A stretch of DNA of 12,086 nucleotides from Streptosporangiaceae bacterium (lineage in GTDB: Bacteria > Actinomycetota > Actinomycetes > Streptosporangiales > Streptosporangiaceae), in contig JASIGS010000167.1 in NCBI GenBank assembly GCA_030052355.1, positions 1 to 12,086 of the forward strand. Reading direction: 5' to 3'. The notes below the pieces were generated by a model. It saw nothing but the letters and a program-made list of their open reading frames with translations. It did no database searches and was not told the origin of the DNA. A program made the translations under genes and the position numbers. Below are positions 6,895-12,086 of the stretch, one piece after another (position 1 is the first letter of the stretch; each line of letters starts with the position of its first letter).

Positions 6895-6978
6895 CCGGTG
6901 GCGCGAGGCCCTCTCTCCCTCGCCGCCGGAACCCATCTTGGGCAGCGGCGGTCCGGTCCTCACCCGGACGCGAGCCGC
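6895..6978 (+). promoter_or_regulatory. Candidate structured 5' leader of rpsP (two stem-loops)
   Basis: The first stem-loop is CCGGTGGC (6895-6902) with GCCGCCGG (6922-6929), continued by GAGG (6905-6908) with CCTC (6918-6921) after a two-base bulge. That gives 12 pairs, one of them G-U, around a pyrimidine-rich loop. The second is GCGGC (6945-6949) with GCCGC (6974-6978), enclosing GTCCGG (6951-6956) with CCGGAC (6964-6969) and a seven-base loop. Both lie between the presumed promoter and the rpsP Shine-Dalgarno. A cis-regulatory leader for the ribosomal protein operon is a reasonable inference, but high GC makes chance hairpins common. Confidence 0.4.
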
Positions 6979-6994
6979 CCGATACCAATTCGCT

Positions 6995-7002
6995 GGGAGA
7001 AG
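6995..7002 (+). promoter_or_regulatory. Ribosome binding site that fixes the rpsP start
   Basis: GGGAGAAG sits 9-12 bases before GTG 7012 and just after the second leader stem-loop. It supports GTG 7012 over the in-frame upstream GTG at 6883, whose extra 43 codons would translate the structured leader. Confidence 0.6.
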
Positions 7003-7011
7003 ACCGCAGCC

Positions 7012-7881
7012 GTGGCTGTCAAGATCAAGCTAAAGCGCCTGGGCAAGATCAGGGCGCCGTATTACCGGATCGTCGTCGCTGACGCCCGCACCAAGCGTGA
7101 CGGGCGAGCAATCGAGGAGATCGGCAAGTACCACCCGAAGGCAGACCCTTCGTTCATTGAGGTCGACTCGGACCGCGCGCAGCACTGGCTGGCCGTCGGT
7201 GCGCAGCCGACTGACCCCGTCAGGAAGATCCTCGAGATCACCGGGGACTGGCAGAAGTTCAAGGGCCAGACGGGCTCCGAAGGCACGCTCCGGTCGGCCG
7301 AGCCGAAGGCCGATAAGAAGGCGGCGTTCGCCGCTGCTGTCGCCGAGACGCTGACCGAGAGCGGCGCTGTCACGAAGGGCAGAGGGCGGGGCAAGGCCGC
7401 GGACGCCAAGGCCGGCGAGGCCAAGGCTGGCGAGGGCAAGGCCGCAGACGCCAAGGCTGGCGAGGGCAAGGCCGCAGACGCCAAGGCCGGCTCGGGCAAG
7501 GGCAAGGCTGGCGCGGCCAGGGGCGGCGAGGCCAAGGGCGGCACTGCGAAGGCAGACAAGCCCGCGGCAGGCGCGAGCAAGGCCACCGAGGCCACGGCGC
7601 AGGCTGCGGCCGACGAGACCGCCGCCAGCGGCGCAGAGGCCAGCGTGACCGAGGCCAGCACCGAGGCGGCGCCAGAGGCTCGCACTGAGGCGTCGCCCGA
7701 GGCAGGTACCGAGGCGGCGCCGGAGGCCGGCACTGAGGCCGGTACCGAGGCGGCGCCGAAGGCCGGCACCGAGGCTGGTACTGAGGCGGCGGCGGAGGCC
7801 GGCACCGAGGCGGCGCCGGAGGCCAGCACCGAGGAAGCCCAGGAGACCGGCGCCGGTGCGGCTGGCGAGGGTGACGCCTGA
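7012..7881 (+). CDS. rpsP: 30S ribosomal protein S16 (bS16) with very long low-complexity C-terminal extension
   Basis: The 289-residue product begins with the canonical bS16 N terminus [20 protein letters not shown] and keeps the conserved core through about residue 85 ([31 protein letters not shown]). bS16 binds 16S rRNA and is needed for 30S assembly. The family is usually 80-90 residues, with moderate tails in actinomycetes; here about 200 residues follow. Residues 99-192 are Lys/Ala/Gly-rich with a decapeptide [10 protein letters not shown] in tandem (137-156) and a net positive charge near +9. Residues 193-289 are Glu/Ala/Thr-rich with repeated AGTEAAPE (215-274) and a net charge near -22. 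GTG 7012 is chosen by homology and the GGGAGAAG site. It is the first gene of the rpsP-khpA-rimM-trmD operon; its stop is one base from the khpA ATG. The frame is uninterrupted. Confidence 0.96.
   Translation: MAVKIKLKRLGKIRAPYYRIVVADARTKRDGRAIEEIGKYHPKADPSFIEVDSDRAQHWLAVGAQPTDPVRKILEITGDWQKFKGQTGSEGTLRSAEPKADKKAAFAAAVAETLTESGAVTKGRGRGKAADAKAGEAKAGEGKAADAKAGEGKAADAKAGSGKGKAGAARGGEAKGGTAKADKPAAGASKATEATAQAAADETAASGAEASVTEASTEAAPEARTEASPEAGTEAAPEAGTEAGTEAAPKAGTEAGTEAAAEAGTEAAPEASTEEAQETGAGAAGEGDA
7420..7488 (+). repeat. Perfect 30-bp tandem duplication within rpsP
   Basis: Bases 7420-7449 and 7450-7479 are identical, and 7480-7488 begins a third copy before diverging. The unit starts GCCAAGGCTGGCGAGG and encodes [10 protein letters not shown]. 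Identity at every synonymous position indicates a recent duplication or ongoing homogenisation, and the tract can change length in frame in 10-codon steps. Confidence 0.95.
7654..7833 (+). repeat. Imperfect 24-bp/12-bp repeats encoding AGTEAAPE and AGTE units in rpsP
   Basis: Residues 215-274 are built entirely from octads A-x-T-E-A-(A/S)-(P/A)-(E/K), at 215, 223, 231, 243, 255 and 263, mixed with single tetrads A-x-T-E at 239, 251 and 271. The tetrad occurs nine times. The DNA copies differ at third positions (ggc/ggt, act/acc, gcg/gct), so this array is older than the 30-bp duplication upstream. Confidence 0.9.
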
Positions 7882-7882
7882 C

Positions 7883-8125
7883 ATGCTCGAGGACGCCCTG
7901 GAACATCTCGTCAGGGGCATAGTCGAGCATCCCGACGACGTCGAGGTCGGCAGCCGCGGGCTGCGCCGCGGCCGCGTCCTCGAGGTGCGTGTGCACCCCG
8001 AGGACCTCGGCAAGGTCATCGGCCGCGGTGGCCGCACCGCGAGGGCGCTGCGCACCGTGATCGGCTCGCTGGCAGGCAACAGTTACGTCCGCGTGGACCT
8101 GCTCGATACCGACGAGGTCCGTTAG
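7883..8125 (+). CDS. khpA: KH domain RNA-binding protein KhpA
   Basis: An 80-residue single KH-domain protein. Homologues bind RNA broadly and in some Gram-positives pair with KhpB/Jag; its role in actinomycetes is less clear. ATG 7883 gives the usual start MLEDALEHLVRGIVEHPDDV and is preceded by GAGGGTGA (7867-7874) inside the rpsP end; an in-frame GTG at 7856 would overlap rpsP and is less likely. The KH signature GKVIGRGG (residues 43-50) with its GxxG loop is intact, and the length is normal for the family. One base separates it from the rpsP stop, so translational coupling is likely. A strong hairpin covers its stop codon. Confidence 0.95.
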   Translation: MLEDALEHLVRGIVEHPDDVEVGSRGLRRGRVLEVRVHPEDLGKVIGRGGRTARALRTVIGSLAGNSYVRVDLLDTDEVR

Positions 8126-8151
8126 GCCGTGCCTCGCAGCGGCATGGCCTA
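8123..8151 (+). promoter_or_regulatory. Strong hairpin overlapping the khpA stop, within the operon
   Basis: TAGGCCGTGCC (8123-8133) pairs with GGCATGGCCTA (8141-8151): 11 consecutive pairs including one G-U, with a seven-base loop. The stem includes the khpA stop codon. No T-run follows, and rimM starts 36 bases later. It could be an attenuator, a partial terminator, or an RNA processing or stability element setting different levels of S16/KhpA and RimM/TrmD. Confidence 0.5.
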
Positions 8152-8186
8152 GGCGGGACGCTGGCGAAGGACGCGCTCGCAGTCTC

Positions 8187-8714
8187 ATGCAACTCGTGGT
8201 CGGCCGGATAATCAGGCCGCACGGCGTCCGCGGCGAACTTGCCGTGGAGGTGCGGACAGACGACCCTGACCAGCGTCTGGCCGTCGGGAACGTGCTCGCC
8301 ACCGAGCCCGTGGCGGCCGGGCCGCTCACCGTCGCCGGCAGGCGCTGGCACCTGGGCAGCCTGCTGATCTCGTTCGCCGGCATAGCCGACCGCGATCAGG
8401 CCGAGTCCTTGCGCGGCACGCTGCTCGTCGTCGACTCCGCCGACCTTGAGGATCCCGACGACCCCGAGGAGTTCCGCGACCACCAGCTGATCGGGCTGGC
8501 GGTCGTCGGGACCGACGGTGAGCTCGTCGGGGAGGTGAGCGACGTGCTGCACTATGGGCAGGACCTGCTGGTCGTCACGGGCAGCGGCAAGCGGGCGGGT
8601 GCGGAGATCCTTGTGCCGTTCGTGGCGGCGATAGTGCCCGAGGTCGACCTGGAGGCGGGCCGGCTGGTCGTCGACCCGCCGGACGGCCTCCTGGACCCTG
8701 AAACCGCCAGCTAG
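8187..8714 (+). CDS. rimM: Ribosome maturation factor RimM
   Basis: The 175-residue protein assists maturation of the 30S head around S19 and 16S rRNA. The N-terminal RimM domain carries GRIIRPHGVRGELAVE (6-21), and the C-terminal PRC-barrel part carries HQLIGLAVV, GEVSDVLHYGQDLLVV and VPFVAAIVPEVDL, ending VVDPPDGLL. ATG 8187 gives the standard N terminus; AAGGA (8167-8171) is 15 bases upstream, rather far for a ribosome site. Length is typical. The order rimM-trmD is conserved, and the 11-base gap to trmD indicates co-transcription. Confidence 0.96.
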   Translation: MQLVVGRIIRPHGVRGELAVEVRTDDPDQRLAVGNVLATEPVAAGPLTVAGRRWHLGSLLISFAGIADRDQAESLRGTLLVVDSADLEDPDDPEEFRDHQLIGLAVVGTDGELVGEVSDVLHYGQDLLVVTGSGKRAGAEILVPFVAAIVPEVDLEAGRLVVDPPDGLLDPETAS

Positions 8715-8725
8715 GAACGTGGACC

Positions 8726-9577
8726 GTGCTGCGGATCGACATCATCACGATCTTCCCCGAGTACTTCGGGCCGCTGAACGTCTCGCTCATCGGCAAGGCC
8801 GCCGCCCGCGGTGACATCGCGTTCGGCGTCCACGACCTGCGCCGCTGGACGGCCGACGTGCACCGCACGGTGGACGACTCCCCGTTCGGCGGCGGCCCTG
8901 GCATGGTCATGAAGCCAGAGCCGTGGGGCGAGGCCCTGGACGAGGTCGCCGGGCCCGGCGGGGACCCGCTGCTGATCATCCCCAGCCCGGCGGGCGTGCC
9001 CTTCACCCAGGAGCGGGCCGCACGGTACGCGGCCGAGCCGTGGCTGATCTTCGCGTGCGGCCGGTACGAGGGGATCGACGCCAGGGTGGCCGAGTACGCG
9101 GGGTCCCGGATGCGGGTGGCGGAGGTCAGCATCGGCGATTACGTGCTGGCCGGCGGGGAGCCGGCGGTGCTCGTCATGACCGAGGCCATCTGCAGGCTGC
9201 TACCTGGCGTTCTCGGCAACGCCGCGTCCGCCGCGGATGACTCTTTCGGGGGAACGGGCGGGCCAGGCGCCTCTGGGGCAGCGCCGATGACTGGTCTCGT
9301 GGAGGGTCCGGCGTACACGAGGCCGCGGGTGTGGCGCGGCCGTGACGTGCCATCCGTGCTGCTCTCCGGCGATCACGCGGCGATCGCCAGGTGGCGCCGC
9401 GACTGTGCGCTCCGCCGGACTGCGCAGAACCGTCCCGACCTGGTCGCGCGGCTGCTCGAACGGCGTTCGGGGGGCAGCGCGAGGCCTGAAACGGCGGCCG
9501 AGACGCTGGACGCCCGTGACCTGGCGGTGCTAGCCGAGGCTGGCTTTCCGGTTAGTGCCGAAGATGTGGCACACTAA
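8726..9577 (+). CDS. trmD: tRNA (guanine-N1-)-methyltransferase TrmD
   Basis: This 283-residue SPOUT (trefoil-knot) enzyme uses S-adenosylmethionine to form m1G37 in tRNAs, preventing +1 frameshifting. GTG 8726 is preceded by AGGA (8713-8716) nine bases away. Recognisable parts are LRIDIITIFPEYF (2-14), the FGGGPGMV loop (54-61), the SAM-knot motifs IIPSPAG (84-90), CGRYEGID (111-118) and EVSIGDYVLAGGE (133-145), and the conserved DDSF with probable catalytic Asp (171-174). The C-terminal tRNA-binding domain starts near YTRP (197-200). A Gly/Ala/Pro-rich linker (about 175-190), GGTGGPGASGAAP, is somewhat longer than usual. The stop TAA is followed at once by an in-frame TAG. Confidence 0.97.
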   Translation: MLRIDIITIFPEYFGPLNVSLIGKAAARGDIAFGVHDLRRWTADVHRTVDDSPFGGGPGMVMKPEPWGEALDEVAGPGGDPLLIIPSPAGVPFTQERAARYAAEPWLIFACGRYEGIDARVAEYAGSRMRVAEVSIGDYVLAGGEPAVLVMTEAICRLLPGVLGNAASAADDSFGGTGGPGASGAAPMTGLVEGPAYTRPRVWRGRDVPSVLLSGDHAAIARWRRDCALRRTAQNRPDLVARLLERRSGGSARPETAAETLDARDLAVLAEAGFPVSAEDVAH

Positions 9578-9695
9578 TAGACGCTGCCCCGCCGCAGACC
9601 TAGTCGCCGGGGAGCTGCCGGGAGTTGCCTGGCGCCACTAGACCGAGCAGCGCGTTCGCAGGCGTGCGCTGATGACTACTGAGGGAACCGCAGCA
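9578..9695 (+). promoter_or_regulatory. trmD-rplS spacer with possible leader hairpins
   Basis: The 118-base gap is long for this operon-like cluster. CAGCGC (9648-9653) pairs with GCGCTG (9666-9671), extendable by two G-U pairs, and ends just before an unused in-frame ATG at 9672. CCCCG (9587-9591) with CGGGG (9608-9612) is a weaker stem. Either could belong to a terminator for trmD or a leader for rplS. No promoter hexamers are clear. Confidence 0.3.
9681..9686 (+). promoter_or_regulatory. Ribosome binding site that fixes the rplS start
   Basis: GAGGGA lies nine bases before ATG 9696. The in-frame ATG at 9672 has no such site and would add eight codons that read through it, so the later start is preferred. 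Confidence 0.65.
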
Positions 9696-10058
9696 ATGCA
9701 CACCGCGATTGCCGAGCTTGAGCAGGCGCAGATTCGATCCGACGTGCCGGACTTCCGGCCAGGCGACACGCTGAAGGTGCACGTCAAGGTCACCGAAGGC
9801 AACCGGTCGAGGATCCAGGTCTTCCAGGGCGTGGTGATCCGCCGTCAGGGCGGAGGGGCACGCGAGACGTTCACCGTCCGCAAGATCAGTTACGGCGTCG
9901 GCGTGGAGCGCACGTTCCCCGTGCACACCCCGGCCATCGACAAGATCGAGGTCGTGACCCGCGGGCGGGTGCGCCGCGCCAAGCTGTACTACCTGCGTTC
10001 CCTGCGCGGCAGGGCCGCGAGGATCAAGGAGCGCCGCGAGGCAATGCCGGCGAAGTAG
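9696..10058 (+). CDS. rplS: 50S ribosomal protein L19 (bL19)
   Basis: The 120-residue protein is a 50S component near the 30S-50S interface that contributes to an intersubunit bridge. The start [20 protein letters not shown] follows a good GAGGGA site. Conserved blocks are [46 protein letters not shown] and the C-terminal [20 protein letters not shown]. Length is normal for the family. It sits between trmD and lepB, its usual actinobacterial place. Confidence 0.98.
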   Translation: MHTAIAELEQAQIRSDVPDFRPGDTLKVHVKVTEGNRSRIQVFQGVVIRRQGGGARETFTVRKISYGVGVERTFPVHTPAIDKIEVVTRGRVRRAKLYYLRSLRGRAARIKERREAMPAK

Positions 10059-10083
10059 CTGGCTGGCCCTGGCCGTCCCTATT

Positions 10084-10096
10084 CCTTTCGCGAAGG
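10084..10096 (+). promoter_or_regulatory. Small palindrome covering the lepB1 ribosome binding site
   Basis: CCTT (10084-10087) pairs with AAGG (10093-10096) around TCGCG, and TTCGCGAA (10087-10094) is a perfect 8-bp palindrome. GAAGG (10092-10096), seven bases before ATG 10104, is the lepB1 Shine-Dalgarno and forms one arm. The stem is short, so a regulatory effect is only a possibility. Confidence 0.3.
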
Positions 10097-10103
10097 TAAG
10101 CCG

Positions 10104-11111
10104 ATGACGGCCGATGAGCCGCGCAGTCTGGCCGGGTCCGAGCCCGAGGCGGCCGGTTCCGATCCAGAGGCTGGCCGGCCGGGCGGGCACGTCTCCGGCG
10201 GCAAGCGCAAGGCCCCGGCGGGCCGCCGGCTCTGGCGAGAGCTGCCGGTGCTGGTCGTCTGCGCGCTCGTCATCGCGGTCGTCGTCAAGACCTTTGTCGT
10301 TCAGGCATTTGTGATCCCGACCGGCTCGATGGAGAACACGCTGCTGGTCGGCGACAAGATCCTGGTCAACAAGCTCGTCTACCACTTCCGGTCCATCGAG
10401 GCCGGCGACATCGTGGTCTTCGACGGAACCGGCACCTGGGAAGCGCCGCCCGCGCAGACGGGCGCGGGCTCTAATCCGCTCGCTCGTGCCTACGACGACA
10501 CGCTGCGGAAGGTATTCGACGACATCGGGGGGCTATTCGGCGCTCCGGCCGGCCAGACCGACTTCGTCAAGCGGGTGATCGGCGTGCCCGGCGACCACGT
10601 CGTCTGCTGCAACGCCGCGGGCCTGATCACGGTCAACGGCGTGCCGCTGCACGAGCAGTCTTACCTCTACCCGGGCAACGTGTCAGGCAGCCATCCGGCC
10701 GGCATCCCCGGCCACTTCGACGTGACCGTGCCACCCGGTTACCTCTGGGTGCTGGGGGACCACCGCAGCGTGTCCGATGACTCGCGCGGGCACGAAGCGG
10801 ACCCGGGCAACGGCATGATCCCGGAGAGCAAGGTGATAGGGCGGGCGTTCCTTGTCGCCTGGCCGCCGAGCCAGTGGAAGGTGCTGCAGATTCCGGCGAC
10901 CTTCGATCAGCCCGGAATCGACGCTCCGGCGAAGGCGCGGTCGGCGGCGGCTGGCCCCGGCTCGCCCTCCGGCGGCCAGTCCGACCGGCAGCCGGTGACG
11001 GCCGTGGTGCGGCCGGAGGCACCCTACCTCCCGGTAGCCATAGGCTTCGCCGGCGCGATACCGCTGACCTGGGCGCGTCGGCGGGTCCGCCGCCGGCTCC
11101 GGCGGAGATAG
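10104..11111 (+). CDS. lepB: Type I signal peptidase (first of a tandem pair)
   Basis: This 335-residue membrane serine protease removes signal peptides from exported proteins outside the membrane. ATG 10104 follows GAAGG. An acidic then basic cytosolic N terminus (1-46) precedes transmembrane segment about 47-68. Box B PTGSMENTLL holds nucleophile S75; the general base is K156 in TDFVKRVIGVPGD. Box E reads GDHRSVSDDSR (218-228), with His where GDNR is classic, a variant I recall as common in Streptomyces Sip enzymes. A Cys pair, C168-C169, is shared with the next gene. Residues about 306-322 form a second hydrophobic segment followed by a very Arg-rich end (RRRVRRRLRRR), so the C terminus is probably anchored and cytosolic. 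The next lepB begins 10 bases after its stop. Confidence 0.96.
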   Translation: MTADEPRSLAGSEPEAAGSDPEAGRPGGHVSGGKRKAPAGRRLWRELPVLVVCALVIAVVVKTFVVQAFVIPTGSMENTLLVGDKILVNKLVYHFRSIEAGDIVVFDGTGTWEAPPAQTGAGSNPLARAYDDTLRKVFDDIGGLFGAPAGQTDFVKRVIGVPGDHVVCCNAAGLITVNGVPLHEQSYLYPGNVSGSHPAGIPGHFDVTVPPGYLWVLGDHRSVSDDSRGHEADPGNGMIPESKVIGRAFLVAWPPSQWKVLQIPATFDQPGIDAPAKARSAAAGPGSPSGGQSDRQPVTAVVRPEAPYLPVAIGFAGAIPLTWARRRVRRRLRRR

Positions 11112-11121
11112 GCTCGGGCCA

Positions 11122-12086
11122 ATGAGCGACGACCACGGCACCGAAGATCGACTGACCGACGCGGCGGGCACGCAGAGCCAGGCCGACGGCCAGTCACGCT
11201 GGCCCGCCGCCCCTGTAGACGGGTACGGCCCGACGGCCGACCACGGCGCCGCTGGCGACCCGCAGCGCAACCAGCCGGACGACACTCTGATCGGGCCTGC
11301 CATCGGGCCGGATGAGGACGGCGGAGAGGCCTCAGGCGGCGCGGGCAAGCACGGCCATCGCAAGAAGTCCCGCCGGTCCAGCTGGATCGAGCTGCCGGTC
11401 CTCATCGTCGTCGCCCTCGTGATCGCCCTAGTGATCAAGACCTTTGTCGTCCAGCCGTTCTGGATACCGTCGTCCTCCATGGAAGACACCCTGATGGTCG
11501 GCGACAAGGTCTTGGTCAACAAGCTCGTCTACCATTTCCGGTCCATCGAGGCCGGGGACATCGTCGTGTTCAACGGGGCGGGCTCCTGGGATCCTGCGGC
11601 GCCTGCAGCGGCGCCTCCGTCGAACTGGCTCGCACGGGGTTACGACGACACACTGCGCAAGCTGTTCGACGCGATCGGAGGCCTGTTCGGCACGCCGGTC
11701 GGCCAGACCGACTACATCAAGCGGGTCATCGGCACACCTGGTGACACCGTGGCCTGCTGCACGCGCGGGCTCGTGACGGTCAACGGCGTGCCGCTGCACG
11801 AGAGTTCCTACCTGTACCCGGGTGCCAAGCCGTCGACGATTCCATTCCACATCGTCGTGCCGCCGGGCCGCCTCTGGGTGATGGGGGACAACAGGGCGAT
11901 CTCCGACGACTCGCGGCTGCGGCAGTCGGACCCGGGACACGGCACGGTCCCCGAGAACATGGTGGTCGGCCGGGCGTTCCTGGTCGTCTGGCCGCCGAGC
12001 CAGTGGAAGGTGCTGAACATCCCGTCCACCTTCGACCAGGCCGGGATCGACAAGCCGAAGAGCGCTGCGGCCAGCGGCTCGTCGGC
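11122..12086 (+). CDS. lepB: Type I signal peptidase (second of the tandem pair), 3' truncated by window
   Basis: The frame is open from ATG 11122 to the window end: 321 codons with no stop. The cytosolic N terminus is longer than in the preceding paralogue (about 88 residues, Gly/Asp-rich then basic). The transmembrane segment is about 91-108. Box B reads IPSSSMEDTL with nucleophile S119, the base is K200 in TDYIKRVIGTPGD, and box E is the classic GDNRAISDDSR (255-265). The Cys pair is C212-C213. It is clearly a duplicate of the upstream gene: one 42-base tract differs at a single position and a 27-base tract is identical. GGAGA (11104-11108) inside the upstream gene may be the ribosome site, suggesting coupling. 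Whether it has a second C-terminal membrane anchor is not visible. Confidence 0.95.
   Translation, partial: MSDDHGTEDRLTDAAGTQSQADGQSRWPAAPVDGYGPTADHGAAGDPQRNQPDDTLIGPAIGPDEDGGEASGGAGKHGHRKKSRRSSWIELPVLIVVALVIALVIKTFVVQPFWIPSSSMEDTLMVGDKVLVNKLVYHFRSIEAGDIVVFNGAGSWDPAAPAAAPPSNWLARGYDDTLRKLFDAIGGLFGTPVGQTDYIKRVIGTPGDTVACCTRGLVTVNGVPLHESSYLYPGAKPSTIPFHIVVPPGRLWVMGDNRAISDDSRLRQSDPGHGTVPENMVVGRAFLVVWPPSQWKVLNIPSTFDQAGIDKPKSAAASGSS

Noticed and set aside
6883..7011. Upstream in-frame GTG giving S16 a 43-residue N-terminal extension
   Set aside because: bS16 universally begins near [12 protein letters not shown] 7012 has a GGGAGAAG site, and the upstream codons cover the structured leader.
7420..7833. 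CRISPR-like array
   Set aside because: The repeats are directly adjacent, in frame, without unique spacers, and encode the S16 tail.
7856..7882. GTG start of khpA overlapping rpsP
   Set aside because: The family starts at MLE-D/E-ALEHLV, matching ATG 7883, which has a suitable GAGGG site.
9672..9695. Upstream ATG for rplS
   Set aside because: It has no Shine-Dalgarno, and its first codons overlap the GAGGGA site serving ATG 9696.

Overview
The window is a high-GC (roughly 70% by eye), densely packed stretch of an actinomycete chromosome. All supported genes lie on the + strand. The order smc, ftsY, ffh, rpsP, khpA, rimM, trmD, rplS, lepB, lepB is the conserved actinobacterial chromosome-structure, SRP and ribosome-maturation neighbourhood. 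Protein details agree: a membrane-anchored FtsY, an Ffh with RPNA in G2, a C-terminally extended S16 and tandem Sip-type signal peptidases. The order or family cannot be fixed from the sequence alone. Arginine codon AGG is unusually common throughout, which argues against a typical Streptomyces.

Layout. Bases 1-897 hold the 3' end of smc (Walker B, signature and switch-His part of the ATPase head). A short hairpin follows, then an AT-rich island (961-995), then a complete gene for a secreted S53 (sedolisin/kumamolisin) protease with propeptide, full catalytic machinery and two C-terminal Ig-like domains (1070-3589). This gene is the one accessory element in the window. Bases 3676-4872 encode FtsY. 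A 308-base non-coding stretch (4873-5180) carries a long-range inverted repeat enclosing a small hairpin. ffh occupies 5181-6806 and ends in a strong hairpin. After a leader with two strong predicted stem-loops comes the operon rpsP-khpA-rimM-trmD (7012-9577), then rplS (9696-10058) and two tandem type I signal peptidase genes (10104-11111, and 11122 to beyond the window end).

How the genes work together. Ffh and FtsY target nascent membrane and secreted proteins to the translocon, and the LepB enzymes remove their signal peptides. S16, RimM, TrmD, L19 and KhpA serve 30S maturation, tRNA m1G37 modification, the subunit bridge and RNA binding. The S53 protease is itself a predicted export substrate.

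Most unusual items: (i) ribosomal protein S16 is about 289 residues, with a roughly 200-residue low-complexity tail that switches from a Lys-rich block to a Glu-rich octapeptide-repeat block and contains a perfect 30-bp tandem duplication; (ii) unassigned RNA-structure candidates upstream of ffh and rpsP and between khpA and rimM; (iii) the S53 protease gene inserted between smc and ftsY. I saw no CRISPR array, tRNA, rRNA, insertion sequence or phage gene, and nothing that amounts to a complete novel multi-gene system.
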